Assembly (NCBI GenBank): GCA_011009095.1
Contig: VTPC01001072.1
Span: 1 to 64,000, forward strand
Source: Ignelater luminosus
Lineage: Eukaryota > Arthropoda > Insecta > Coleoptera > Elateridae
Direction: 5' to 3'
DNA: 64,000 nt
Position 1 is the stretch's first letter, and the number at the start of each line of letters is the position of its first letter. The notes beneath the pieces were generated by a model. The model was not told where the DNA came from. It worked only from the letters and a program-made list of their open reading frames with translations, and ran no database searches. The translations under genes and the position numbers were made by a program. Shown in pieces: positions 1 through 12,109 of this stretch.

Positions 1-134
1 TCTATTACTTACCGTTTCTGCGGGGGTAGTGTGTTTCCATACTTTTTAGCAACCTTGTATATGTATAAAACAAGAAATGAGGAATACTCAACAAAACTGA
101 CTTCTGCTCTTTTCTGTCTCTACTCGTAAATCAA

Positions 135-1420
135 AACGTTCTAATTAGAATTACTTAGAACTTATGTAACAGCTTACGTAACGCATACAGTGTGTCCACA
201 TTTCGATGCTCACTATTGGGATCTCGGAAACTGTAGGAGATACGAAGTCGGTTAAATTAGAAGAAATTTGACTATTTTGGAGATTATTTACTTATGCTTT
301 TGTTTTTGCAAAAAAGTTCCCGGTTTACTAGATATTTGCTAAAGACGAAATTATCTTATTTTTTTTAAGTGAAATATTTCAGAAACGAGCAAAGATAGAA
401 AAGAACAGCAAAGAGGGTGTTTTAAAGAATTTACTCAGAAACACAAAAAAATGTTTTTCAGTGATACATGGTTTGACATAGCTATTCTTTTGTTTTACCG
501 AGTTATGAAGTGAAAATCATTTTTCATCATACTGTGCCATGGCATCTAACACACAAAGTCGTGGATTTTTATCAAATAAATTCATTTGTTATGCAAAACT
601 TGCTAAACCAAAATAAATACGCTTTTAAGGTGTTTTACAAGGCATTAGCTGCTTATTTGATGCTATATGTAAATGCTCAGTAAAGTATCTTAAAGGCGTC
701 TTTTTTTGTTTTAGCAATTGTTACATAACAAATGTAATTTATCTGACAAAAATCAATTATTTTCATATGTTTAAAGCCATGGCACACTATGTGAGAAATG
801 CTTTTTCATTAAAAAAAAAAAAAGATAATTTCGTTTTTAGCAAATATTTAGTAAGGCATAAACTTTTTTGAAAAAACAAAAGCATAAGTAAATTGATATC
901 CAAAATAGCCAAATTTCTTCTAATTTAACCAACTTCATATCTCTTACAATTTCTGAGATCCCAATAGTGAGCATCGAAATGTGGACACACTGTATATACA
1001 CGTTAGCCAACACTTCTAAAGTAAAAAAACAGCGCTGTCTTTCAAGCAAGCATTAATTACTTAAAAGTTCTAACTCGAATTACTTAGAACTTACGTAACA
1101 CCTCAAGTAACGCATACGTACACCTTAGCCAGCACTTTCGGAGTATTTACTTAAAAGTTCTAATTGGAATTACTTAGATCTTATGTAACGAACATGTACA
1201 CATCCACCAGCACCTTTAAAGTAAAAAAAATCCCTGTCTTTCAATACAACCATTAATTACTTAAAAGTTCTAATTGGAATTACTTAGAACTTATGTAACA
1301 GCTTATGTAATGAATATGTACACATCCAGCAGCACTTTTAAAGTTAAAAGAGCCATGTCTTTCAAAGCAACCATTAATTACTTAAAAGTTCTAATTGGAA
1401 TTAATTAATTAATGACCACT
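135..1420. repeat. ~118-bp tandem repeat, interrupted by a MITE
   Basis: Units carry AAGTTCTAATTGGAATTACT, then TTAGAACTTATGTAACAGC, TACACATCCAGCAGCAC and a run ending CCATTAATTACTT. Copies are recognisable at about 135-187 (left part only), 993-1060, 1061-1145, 1150-1265 and 1266-1400. The 188-992 element sits inside one unit, splitting it at gtaacgcaTA|TAcacgttagcc. Confidence 0.75.
188..992. mobile_element. 805-bp palindromic MITE with TA target duplication
   Basis: Left end CAGTGTGTCCACATTTCGAT at 188; the right end is its reverse complement ending at 992, with TA on both outer sides. The inverted arms remain alignable for about 170 bp (188-360 against 835-992) with few differences, and shorter inverted matches continue towards the centre (gtgccatggca near 535, gccatggcac near 777). 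No transposase is present. TA duplication and long arms suggest a Tc1/mariner-superfamily-mobilised MITE; other TA-targeting families are possible. Confidence 0.85.
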
Positions 1421-3307
1421 TAAGAAACACCCACAAGCTAAAACCCGATGTCAAAAAATCCCGTTTTCCAATATACATTCACATCCCAAATTTAATTCCA
1501 TTTGCTAAAAGAGCTCTTTTGTTATTTAATAAAGTAGAAATATTTTTAAGATCTTTGATGTCCAGTAGTGCCCTAACGAAACGCTTTTGGATAGAGGTAA
1601 GTTTGGTTCAATCGTCCTATTTTGGTCTGAGGAATATGTGGTAGGGCATTGTACAGACCTTTTAGGGGCACCCTGTATAATCCTGGTCCTCTTGAAGAGC
1701 CAGTAAGTTGTATAACTGTCTCTTAACATGCCTGTTTGCAAATAAATTAGTTAAAAAGCTAATCCCAATGTTCATTTATTTCTAACATGAATAAGCAATA
1801 AATATATAGGTTATTCTTATGCATCAATTCCTCTTCTCGCTCCTTATGATTAGTAGAATAAAAATCTCATAAAAACTTAAAAGATCTCTACTACTCATGT
1901 GACTCTACAATCTGTAACACATGGCACAATATTAGAAATTTAAAAACTTCTACTATAGAAGCAGTATGACAACCTCCATCAACTGTTAAAGATGTGTTTA
2001 TGAAAATATACCAGAAAATTACTAACAATTGATTTTTTGATGTTTGAATTTCATTACACAAATTACTTAAAAAGAGCTAAAAGTACTTACCACTTTGATT
2101 GTGTGTTAGGAAAGCAATTAAGTATAGTAACAAATGCAAGAAATTAAAGACGTATTTAATTTCCATTTAAATATATCTATTTTCTAAATTTGTACTAATA
2201 TATAAGTAAGCCTATATAAAAATACTCACTCTACACACAATATTAATATAATATACATACACATTGTATACATGAAAAATTTAATAAAATAAACGGCATC
2301 AATGTAGCAATAATAGTAATAATAATAATCTTAATATTTAAAAAATAAAACAAAATAATTGTTGTTTAATGATATTTATATAATAATAAATTGAGTATTT
2401 TCAAATATACAAATCTTGCGTACATTTTAATGGTTATATTAATTCAAGTTTATTATTACGATGTTACAAGCACAAGAACAGATGATTAATGTAACCAATA
2501 AAATGATAAACAACTATCAAATAGTACATACTTATTAATTATTATTATTACAAAGTTAAATTTAAATTATTATTTGTTCTTGTTTAGGCAAGGTTCTAAT
2601 CATAAAATTCTTAATTCGTAGGATTCTTTCTAAATTGGATTTTCTCCAGTAGCATGTGCACATATACATTTTTTGTAGTCGAAATGAAAGCAGGTTAATT
2701 CAAAAACAAAAAGAACAAATCTAAAAGTCTACAATAAATTTTAAAAGTGTATGTTATCATTGATTTGCCCTTATAAAAACTTACCAGAAATATCTAAAAT
2801 TACAATATTTTGATTTTACTTTGTTTTTCAATATGCGCATCTCTAAATTTCATAATACATACGTAAAGAGTTATAAATAATGTATATTATTCTAACATGA
2901 AACAGTATCGATATTCAATATTATTTTTTTAATAAAAATTATCACATCGTACGTGTGGACTACAAGTTTTTAATTCGTATCGTTTCACAAAATTTACATA
3001 TCGTTTAAGTACACGTTACAATAGGAATTAGAAGAGATTTCCTCCAAATTAAAATGTAGTCCTTAATATTAACTTGTCGACAGGAAAAATTATCCGTAAT
3101 TAACTCGTATACATAAAAATAAATACTGTATTTTTTATATACACAAAAAACATAATTATACATAATAATAGGAAATAAATAAGTCTCGCTAAAAATAATA
3201 ATAAAAAAAAGTTAATGCATTGTTTGGCTGGATAATAATATATATAAAAGAAAAATCGCACAGAATATACACAAACGTCTCGATTTGGAAGCAATTTATT
3301 AATAAAA
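1421..3307. other. AT-rich 3' flank / possible 3'UTR
   Basis: No gene on either strand. It holds simple AAT/ATA-rich sequence (for example 2305-2335) and many minus-strand AATAAA-like signals. A caccctgtat motif near 1670 resembles the ends of the CAGGGTG elements seen elsewhere. The part nearest 3307 is probably transcribed as the 3'UTR of the NCKAP5-like gene. Confidence 0.4.
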
Positions 3308-3609
3308 CTAACTCTCCAATTCCAAGTTAACATTTCTAACTTCACTTTTAATGTCAACAATCCTAAATTCATCTTCACCATTAACATTAAATCCATTCAC
3401 CTCTTCAACATTTCTATCTTCATTTTCTTCTATTGAACAACTAAGAGAACTGCTCGTGGTGCTAAGTTCATCTAAAAAGTCAAAACTGGCGACAGCTTCT
3501 TTTTCCTTTTCACCATAGCGCATAAAAAAGTCCGGTCTTCCAATAATGGTCGGTCGGGTGGTTGGCATTGCAGCACGTACGACTGCTAGTTCGGGACGGG
3601 CAGCATTGA
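3308..3609 (-). CDS. NCKAP5: NCKAP5-like exon J, terminal exon with stop
   Basis: Branch-like ctgaac and pyrimidine-rich acceptor aacttcttccag|TC AAT GCT. The leading TC completes a Val codon with the G left by exon I. Residues 1132-1231: VNAARPELAVVRAAMPTTRP, TIIGRPDFFMRYGEKEKEAV, then a Ser/Glu/Asn-rich acidic tail ending LELES and the TAG at 3308-3310. The in-frame ATG at 3568 is internal. An AATAAA on the minus strand lies only about 8 bases after the stop, and further ones occur in the AT-rich sequence below it, so the 3'UTR length is undetermined. Confidence 0.85.
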
Positions 3610-5029
3610 CTGGAAGAAGTTCAGTTCAGACTGCCGTTTCCGTTATTGGTGTGCACGGTGCTGATGTCGATGCTTAAAATCCCAACATTGTACAGTTCGC
3701 TCAGCATGAATTTTCAATGCATATATTTATTATTTAAAAAAAAAGAAATGCATCAAGAAATAAATAATATATAAATAGAAAAGAAAATGATGATGCGACT
3801 ATCAAGTATCATTATTACTAAAGGTTTTAAAATTGATTCTCTATGATGGATTGTTAATGTTTTTATGTAGTTTATGCAAATGGCCAGAGGTGAAGCTTTT
3901 AGATTGTGCTCTAAGAATCTGATAATTCTGTGATTTATTGTACTTTCATGAAAAGTCATGGAGAGGAATTTCTTATATACAAAAAATCAGTAACTAATTT
4001 AGACTACATAAAAACATTACTCCATTACTGAAAACAGGGTATTATATGGGCATTGCTTTAAAACGAGTTTTGATGATTTATCCTACTAGCAACATTTGTA
4101 ATAAACTCGATTTCTCTTTTAATCAAAAAATACTTTTAGTATGAACTTAGAGCTTATCACAAATAAATGTCGCTATGAGTGTACCTATATGATTTAAAAA
4201 CAAAAATCATAGCTTGAAGTTCATGGTTTTACTACACGAGAGAAAATGTTAGTTTAGAATTTCTAGAAAGTTATTATCATAAAGTGGTGCTGATGTTTTA
4301 TATGTTAAATGAAGATATGACTACTACCACCTGTACGTTAACAACATGATTATTGATGATAAACATAAAGGAAATTGTACAGTGATTACTCTGCTATATA
4401 TTTTTTTACTTTTACATTTAGTCCTTTAATTTACATGGGCAAGCGAATCACTCGATCAGAATTATTTTGTCAAATTCCATATAATTTAAAATCTGAAATA
4501 TAATCTAAAAATTGTTCGTCAGCCTGATTTTTGGGGAAGCCAAAATTTGAAACTTGTAGCTTGTTGTGCACTTATCAGTGACACAACTACTAAAGTACCG
4601 ATGTGACAATGCAGCTGAAATCCAGTGTTGCCAAGTGTGACAAAATCTTTCTCCCCACCTATTTAATAAAAATGCCCCCAATAACGGTATGAAAATCTCC
4701 AACTTCAAAAATTCTTGAAGTCAATGCTTGTGCTCACAAGCTCTAATCCCACTGACGTGCTACCAGTAGTGATGATTAGATTACTTGTTTGCAAAAGAGT
4801 GCTGCCAATTGTCCAACAATTTTATGTCGATGATGCGACAATTTGCTGCTTGCTTGTAAACAAACAATTTATGCCGTAGGTGAAAATAATCAACCAATAG
4901 ATGGCGTTAAACTTGAAATTTAGTTGTAAATTTTGCTGTATGAGACTATTCAGAATTAAGTGCAAAATTTAGTACTAAATTATGTTCTAAATTTATTTCC
5001 AGATTTAGATAGATGTAAAACGGCCTATA
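3610..5029 (-). other. Intron sequence, no distinct feature
   Basis: Part of the 3.9-kb last intron. AT-rich; short open frames only, none with splice support or a recognisable motif. Confidence 0.5.
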
Positions 5030-5415
5030 ATCTAAAATCAAGATTGCATGGAATATCTAAAATCGAGCAACGAATAAGCCAAGGCATAGCTGCTCAAAAT
5101 GGAGATCAAGGTTTACTAAACTTCCAGCTTTTTGAAATTTCCAATTTTTCGAATTAAACCTACCCTATTCATAGTTCAGGACCAAGATTTCATAGGATAT
5201 GTAAAATTGAGCAATGAATAGCCAAAGCATAAATGCTCAAAATGGGAGATCAAGATTTACTAAACTTGCAACTTTTTGAAATTTTCAATTTTCCTGATTA
5301 AATCTATTCTATTCATAGTCTACAATCAAGATTGCATGGGATATCTAAAATTGAGCAATGAATAGCCAAGATGTTGCTACTCAAAACGGAGAACAAAGTT
5401 TACTAAACTCAGCAT
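5030..5415. repeat. ~145-bp tandem triplication
   Basis: Three consecutive diverged copies of a unit containing ATCAAGATTGCATGGGATAT, CTAAAATTGAGCAATGAATA, GCCAA, then GCTCAAAATGGAGATCAAGG and TTTACTAAACTT. They begin near 5030, 5181 and 5327. The third copy is cut after GTTTACTAAACTC at about 5410. Confidence 0.8.
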
Positions 5416-6374
5416 TGATTTAAAACCTGCCAAGAGGCGTAACGATTTGTCTTTAGAATCTATCTATGCCTTGATCACTTGAATTATCTCTAAATTAACA
5501 AAATAGGACTTAATAATGTTACAGCATGGTTTTTCTATTATGCTTCAACATTACGTAAATGCCACCCTTAAAAATCAGTTTCTATTGTTTATGTTTGTTT
5601 TTTTAGCAACAATAGCTAAAATTAAGAGCAGGTGCTTCAGCTGCTTTCACTTTTGCCTTGATTTTTGTTTTTATCTAAAGTGCTCAGGGTTAGACATCAA
5701 GTTCTTACTGGTTTATTGTCATGAAGAATTATACATTCTTGCCTTCCCTGTTTACCTACCATAATGAATATGAATTCTCATTGTTTTCATTTGGTTCTCT
5801 TGCCCATTATGATTTATTATATCTAATGCACATAGTGGCATGTTAGCCATAGGTGGTGCATTCTTGAGGAAAAATTGTTATAACATAATTTTAAAATAGA
5901 CAAACAAAAGAGGAACATTACTGAATTATTATAATACACTAAAGAACTGTACAATTTCCAATTTTAAACTAAAATTTTTATTTTAATCAATTAACTATAA
6001 TTAATCTGTTCCAAAGCACAAAATATCTGTAGGTAAGCCATGGATGGAAATTCGGAATATCAATATCACAATACATTTTAATTTTGATGAATGCCAAAAT
6101 TGAAGAAGAAGATGAATCAACACATATGTATGCTTTTCACTTGATTCTGAAGTATTAACGAAGTTGGTAATTTTACTTATTAAGATAATCTAACATTCAA
6201 AATTTAATCATTGATAGTGATTGACATTCTACAATAATTAATATTTTATATCAGTGACACAATCCTACATAATTATTGACAGGATAATAATATTAATTGC
6301 CTTTTATTAAATGAAAAGTACATTCATTATTATTTAGAACAAAAAATATGTAAAAAATGTAAAAGAATTCTATG

Positions 6375-6494
6375 ACAAATCTAAGTCATTTTGTCGAGTT
6401 GGTAACACAGTTAGAAAACATAACCTAAAACCATTTAGTTTGCATTCTGTCAAATTTTCATAGGTTACTTAAACATTTTATAATTTAGAACAGA
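6375..6494 (+). repeat. Direct repeat copy 1 (~120 bp)
   Basis: The segment from caaatctaagtcattttgtc to attttataatttagaacaga recurs almost unchanged at 7190-7308 in the same orientation, about 815 bp away. It has no coding content. The sequence between the copies is ordinary intron with no retroelement protein, so an LTR pair is not supported. Confidence 0.8.
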
Positions 6495-7189
6495 TTGTAT
6501 ATAGATTTCCATTCCACTCTTGCAAATTAATTTCTTTGTATTAAGACAAAGAGATAAAAAGACAATTTCATAAACTAAATAAATCTACAGGAGGAGCAAA
6601 AACAGTCAATGAATGTGGTGAAAAAAGAAAAGAAAGGTTAAGGTTATGTGTGATATCGAAAAGGAAGATTTTAAATCATCGCAATCATAGAAATAAAAAC
6701 AATATAATTACATTAATAATATCTAAATCTAAGATGGATAAAGAAAGTTATTGGTATTACGTGGAATGAAATGTAGATACTGGTAAGATTAACTACGTAC
6801 TGTTTTCTTTTAACTTTTTTTTTTAATTTATTAAAATGTCTCAAAAGGCCGAACGAACTGTAGATGTACAGGATTTAGGAGCAGAAATTTAGCAAAGCTT
6901 TCAATAAAAACGACAAACATAAAAAAGAGAGAATTTTCAAGAAATCTTATAGACAAAGCCCATATAGAAAGGTTAGTGCTTTTCATGCAAAATGCTATAT
7001 AGAGTGTGACCATTAACTATCACAACCAAAACGTTTAAGAATAAGAAATTCTATATTTAAGTTAGTATAAAGAATAGTGAGAAAGCTTCATTAATAAGAA
7101 ACTCAATACTATTGTCATTAAGCAGAAGTAAGAAATTTTATTATATTACTACTGTGCGATGGAAAAAAAAACGAAGTCAAAACAGACTA

Positions 7190-7308
7190 CAAATCTAGTC
7201 ATTTTGTCGAGTTGGCAACACAGTTATAAAACATAACCTATAACCATTTAGTTTGCATCCTGTCAAATTTTCATAGGTTACTTAAATATTTTATAATTTA
7301 GAACAGAA
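7190..7308 (+). repeat. Direct repeat copy 2 (~120 bp)
   Basis: Near-identical to 6375-6494: both contain TTTTGTCGAGTTGG, AACATAACCTA, CCATTTAGTTTGCAT and TCATAGGTTACTTAAA. It lies about 220 bp below exon I within the same intron. Confidence 0.8.
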
Positions 7309-7526
7309 CTATTGTTTTATTCAAATTTTAACTTATCATTTTGAAATGTCAAGTTGAATTTGAATACTGGTTTAACCTAATAATTCACAACTGTCAACTG
7401 CTATCTACTCTTTGCAGCGTTGTCACATGGTACTGGTCATGGCCTACTTTGACTTCATCTTTTTTTGGATTGCACAGTATTTCCTTTAATATTAAAACAA
7501 TCAACATGCAAAATTAAGTGTGATAC

Positions 7527-7683
7527 CTTTTTTCTGCCGATGAAACTTATGTATTCTATGTAAATGTCCATAGTCAGGAGTTTCTTCTGTAGAATCGCTA
7601 GTAACACTGCCGCCGCACGATGAAGTTGGAGATGAATCACTCGACACGGATGCCATCATCACGTCTAGCAAATTCGCCCTTGC
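7527..7683 (-). CDS. NCKAP5: NCKAP5-like exon I, conserved C-terminal block
   Basis: Acceptor atttatctag|GCA AGG GCG, donor CAGAAAAAAG|gtatca; 56-bp intron upstream. Residues 1080-1131 plus one base of codon 1132: ARANLLDVMMASVSSDSSP, a Cys-Gly-Gly-Ser turn, then TEETPDYGHLHRIHKFHRQK. The true frame is not the longest open frame here: a different minus-strand frame (7455-7640) is open but ignores the splice sites. Confidence 0.87.
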
Positions 7684-7739
7684 CTAGATAAATTACAATA
7701 AAATCAAAATTAACTCTCATAAAATTATTTAACCTTTAC

Positions 7740-8961
7740 TTTAGGATCAGTGAGATCAATATCTTTCTCCACATGAATCCACCCAGTAGGCCTGCAAGCT
7801 TCGTCTAATTTGGTCGTATTTTGTAAATCTTCACTAACACGTTCTTGGCCAGCGCTTGCATCATCACCTTTCTGAATCATACGATTTAGTTCGTCTATAA
7901 CGTCTTTTGAAGTCGCCCTTTCATGAAAACTCACTGCACGATGAGGAGGTCCGTCGATAATATTGCTTATAACTCCGGACGAATACTGAGGAAGCTTCTC
8001 TGATGTAATCACAGGTTGAGGTTGCGAACTCTGCATTTGCACTGCTTTCTGCTTTTGAGCTCCTATTGGTCTTGAGATTTTTGAACTTTTGTACTGTACT
8101 TTACTCTTTGGCAATTTAGAAGGTTCTTGTGCACAATTGTTTTGATTATTTTTAAAATTCTTATTAGGACTTACAGGAATTTTTGAAGGCGTCTGTTTTA
8201 GTCTAGGAATTTTAGAAACAACAGTGTCTGGAGTACTTGTACTCGAAGTCACTGATTCACTCATGTTATTGTTTATGGTTGAATTGTCACTAGATAAAGT
8301 ATCACCAGATTTTACTAAATCACTAGATTCCGAAACAGAAATATCACTAAATAGTTTTTTATTATCACTTTCATTATTATCAATATTAGTTTGTGTATCT
8401 AAAACTGGATTATTATATTCGGCTGATGTTAGTTCAACACTTACACTACTACATATATCAACAGGATGCTCACTAATATTTGAACAATTTTCACTTTCAA
8501 CATCTAAAGGAGTAACTAAACAAACCTCGTCTGCGTATGAAATATTTTGGTGACATTCTAAATTAACATTTTCAACATTTGCACGTTCATCTTTAATATT
8601 ATTTTGTTCATTTAAAGTATATTCCGTAGCAAGTTGTTTTAAAGTCACATAATTTTCATTTTCATTATTGATTAAAGCACTCGATTTTTCGACACTACTA
8701 TTTAAATCAGTACGTTCACTAATTTTAAGTTCTTCAGTATGCTGCGGTGGCCCTTCGACATTGAAATCCTTGATAACCTCGTTCACCGAGCAAGGCCTGG
8801 ATTCTTTTCCATCGCGGGAATGCACATACTTTTGCTGTTCGGCAATAAAGGTAAGGACGTTCTGTAATGCCATCTCTCTATCACCATTCTCTGATAGGGC
8901 ACCGCCTAAACTTCTGGAAGACGTTGATGCTAGGCTTTTTGTACTTTCAAACTTAACTAAC
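7740..8961 (-). CDS. NCKAP5: NCKAP5-like exon H, large disordered exon with two SxIP motifs
   Basis: Acceptor aactcttgtttcag|G TTA GTT, donor CCTAAA|gtaaag. Residues 672-1079 (1,222 bases, the largest exon). It opens LVKFESTKSLASTSSRSLGG and NVLTFIAEQQKYVHSR. A long Asn/Ser/Glu-rich low-complexity stretch follows. Then come two SKIP tetrapeptides (codons at 8205-8216 and 8175-8186) in the basic, Pro/Ser context VSKIPRLKQTPSKIPVSPNK, the form of EB1-binding SxIP motifs. Further Lys/Ser-rich sequence leads to RAVSFHERATSKDVIDELNR and CRPTGWIHVEKDIDLTDPK, the start of the conserved family C-terminus. Two plus-strand open frames over this exon are shadows. Confidence 0.92.
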
Positions 8962-11900
8962 CTGAAACAAGAGTTGTTCACAAATTATAATTGACTCAAA
9001 ATAAATTTAATCAAGTATCAGATATGGAGAACTAATAGAAATGAAATTGAAAACATGAATTAGATTGATTGAGTAAGATGTAAAAGATTAAAGAATGTAA
9101 TATGTAAGAATCTAAAATAATTATAAACTCTACAAGGAAATTTATGAGTTCAATAAGAAGTCTATTAATATAAAATAAAAAGAAGCTATAGAGAAACAAG
9201 AAAATTAAACTTAAAATACATTGGAAATTAGAAAAAAGAACATATTTTAAGGCCATGATGTTTTTCTTAAAAAAGAAGTTATCGTGTTATCAATGAAAAA
9301 ACTCCTAATTGGTTGGCATGTAATCATCAGGAGTTTTTTTCATGGATAGCAATATTTGCTAGTTGCTATTGCACAAGCATTATTATTGCGATCATTATAT
9401 CTTTAAATCTGGATTCAAAAAGGAGAAAAACCAAGAAAAACACGATCGTCGTGACCTCTATTGGAAATTTAAAAACTAATTTGAGAGTGATCAACTATTG
9501 CCACAACAGTAAACATATCATAGGCCATAATAATTAATAAATGTTATAAATCTTCAGATTAGGGAATCTATAGGCAACTCTGACAACGTTAGTTACAGTT
9601 TCTTCCGCCATTTCGACGACATTGAGGTCCACGTCCACTTCTTGGTTGATAAATTTCCCCAATAGCTACACAAACGTAAAATGCACGTAAATAACGATAA
9701 AATATAACAAACTGCGCATGGGCCGAGTTAAGTTTGACAGTTGGTTTTAATTTGAATGTGGAAACGCGCGAAATTGCATAAAACCTTTTCGAACAAAACG
9801 AATAGTAGGCAACTTAAAACTTAAAATACATTTTCACGAAATTATAAGAAATTGTATAATTTATTAATCAACTTAAGTCCCATACTTACATTTATTATTG
9901 TTATTTTTAGGTTATAATGACGTTACTAGCTTTCAATGCAACCAACTTCAGAAATCCCAATTTACTAAAGGTTTGTTCGTTTGTTGTAATAAGTTGAGAT
10001 ATCACAAGTTGGCGTGTTCGTTTGTTGCACTAAAAAAGTTGTCGGCTGTTCGCTGACTTTAAAAGTTCAGGTTCCGAACACGTTCAATCTGTACCACCTT
10101 TTGAGCAAGTACAAGTTGTACTGGCGAATTTGACCTTCAACTAGCGTTGCAGAAAATGTAAACATATACAAATACCTAACCTAAGAATTTTCATGAGGTA
10201 ATTGGGGTTGCGTGTGTGCCGACTGCGGGGCATGTTTTGAGAATTAAGTAAAAAATAAAAACAATTATTATATTTATTAAGATGGAAACAACTAGTTATT
10301 GATTTATTACTGATTCATCGAAATTCGAAACTTAGGTTATGTCAGATAAAAACTATAAATCTATCAAAACAGGTTAAAACCGTCTGTTTAAAATTATAAA
10401 ATAGTAGGGCAAGCCATGGAAATATGAATTATTGACAGCGTAGAATATTGATAGAGGTTAGGTAAAAATGAATTTTAGATTATATTTAGCGTAACTAAAA
10501 TTATTATTATTAATATTATACATTTATTGAAAACAATAATGTCCTACCACCATTGTGGTCTGTATCTGTACAAACAAAGAATACTAAACACATAATAATA
10601 GATCCCTTTGTTTACCATTGAGTGTTTTATTTTACCGTAAGATTTAAACAAGACTATTTCAGCCGTTCAATCCCTGGATTACCGCAACTCCATCGTAGCT
10701 ACCCGTGAGCCCTCGTCTGACCGCCCCAAAGACGAGGAGCAGGAGGAGTAAACCCCTCACCAAATCTGACACCCGAGACCGTACCATCACCGTCGCCTCT
10801 ACAAAATACGCGCGCCATAAATTGCTTGATAAAATTCACTGATAAGTTAAATTCTTTTGTGAAAGAAACAAAAAGATTTTGAAATAGTGCTCCTAGTCTA
10901 ACCCAATATTTGTAATCTTGCTTTTAATTTTATATTTATCTTTAAAAATCGCCAATCGACCCACATCGCCTCCTTGCACACATGCTACGCCTGCGATAAT
11001 TATTGTAATAGTCCTCACCATAAGAATAAAATATCTCCCAGTAGTATTTCCATTGACCACCCTGGGCATCAATTTTTCAACGTTACACCATCAAATCAGA
11101 ATTTCAGGCACAAGGAGGGCATTTTCTAAAAAAAGGCGTTTTACACTTTTGACGCATTTTTACCTTCTCTTTATGATGGAATTCACAAGAAATCTAAAAC
11201 TTTCTATCTCCGAAGTTCCTCCGGGCCATTTTAATAAGACATAATGAACACGAGTTTAAGAGAGTTACTGGCCAAATCTCAGCATTAATTACTAAAATTT
11301 CGAGGGTCTTTTTGGAAAGATTCGAAATTTGCCTACAGAATCACAGATAGGTCACTGAAGCACATTTACTGCAAAAGATTCGTCTCTCTAGGTCAGAGGG
11401 CGTCCATTCAATTTTCGACTTAGAAATGACCTTGTAAGGAAAAAGTGCATTAAACGTTTTTTGTTCCCTATTACAACTACCTTTCCTAAACTGTCCCAAA
11501 AAATCCCAAAAGGAGACAAATACAACTCTAATCGACGCCAAAAACGTTGGGAAGCCACTGATACCCACCTAAGCTTGTTACCCTGCTAATGCTCTTTAGT
11601 TAGAAAATTCCAGCTTGATCGGATCATAATTAACCAAGTTACAAATTTTTCAAGTGGTCATTTCGGCAAGCCATGGAGAAAAGTGGAATTAATCGAATCA
11701 AGTAGGATAAATAAGCACTTCCAGAACATAAATCTTGAATATTACGTTGAACAGACTATCCGGACGGTTTTGGTGAGGGTTGCGAAATTCACAGATTCCC
11801 CGAACGTTGTTTTGGGATGTTTCGGGATTTCTCGGTTTTTCATCGGATTTTCTCTCGTATCTCGTCATAATGCTTGTGAGGCTGCGTCGATCGGCGAAAA

Positions 11901-12109
11901 CCAGATTCCCGTGGCCCTTATAGTTTCCGAGCTACAAGCCTTGCTTGGTTCGACCTGTCGCGCCCTCTAGCGGCCAAATGTGCGAAATCAGTTTGAGCGG
12001 CGTCCGATGCAGCAGAAGACTCTCAATCGGAGTCCTAATGCCGTTTCGATATCTTTGCAAAACATTCTTACATTCGCTAACTTGATGCCACTTGGATGTA
12101 GTCTGCGAC
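8962..12109. other. Upper part of 7.3-kb intron
   Basis: Mostly AT-rich intron. A perfect-arm hairpin, gaaaaaactcct / aggagttttttc, lies at about 9294-9342. Sequence around 9.7-10.4 kb has short taacctaa and tttgacagtt motifs common in insect repeats. A GC-richer block at 10641-10860 is listed separately. 10.9-12.1 kb has short open frames but no recognisable protein. Confidence 0.4.
10641..10751 (+). other. Unidentified GC-rich open segment, candidate terminal exon (from 10663)
   Basis: A 36-codon open segment ends in TAA at 10749-10751. Preceded by a plausible acceptor (caagactatttcag, AG at 10661-10662), it reads VQSLDYRNSIVATREP then SSDRPKDEEQEE, a charged acidic C-terminus with GC-rich third positions unlike the surrounding AT-rich DNA. 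It lies on the strand opposite to the host gene inside its 7.3-kb intron. I do not recognise the protein. It could be the last exon of a nested gene, or a fragment of a processed pseudogene or mobile element. Confidence 0.3.

Noticed and set aside
6375..7308. Direct repeats as LTRs of a small retroelement
   Set aside because: No TG..CA ends, primer binding site, or gag/pol coding between them.
7455..7640. 61-codon minus-strand ORF starting at 7640
   Set aside because: It is in another frame than exon I, whose splice sites and conserved sequence fix the true frame.
8224..8994. Two plus-strand open frames of 109 and 108 codons
   Set aside because: They lie antisense to exon H; low-complexity Ser/Leu content mirrors the Asn/Ser/Glu-rich exon, and there is no independent evidence of coding.
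9294..9342. Perfect short hairpin with T-run, resembling a rho-independent terminator
   Set aside because: The context is a eukaryotic intron, where this signal has no such role; no adjacent small gene is supported.
9534..9665. Inclusion of the 9.6-kb minus-strand segment as an exon of the NCKAP5-like gene
   Set aside because: Exons G and H join perfectly in phase without it, and its GT donor candidates leave the wrong phase for exon H.
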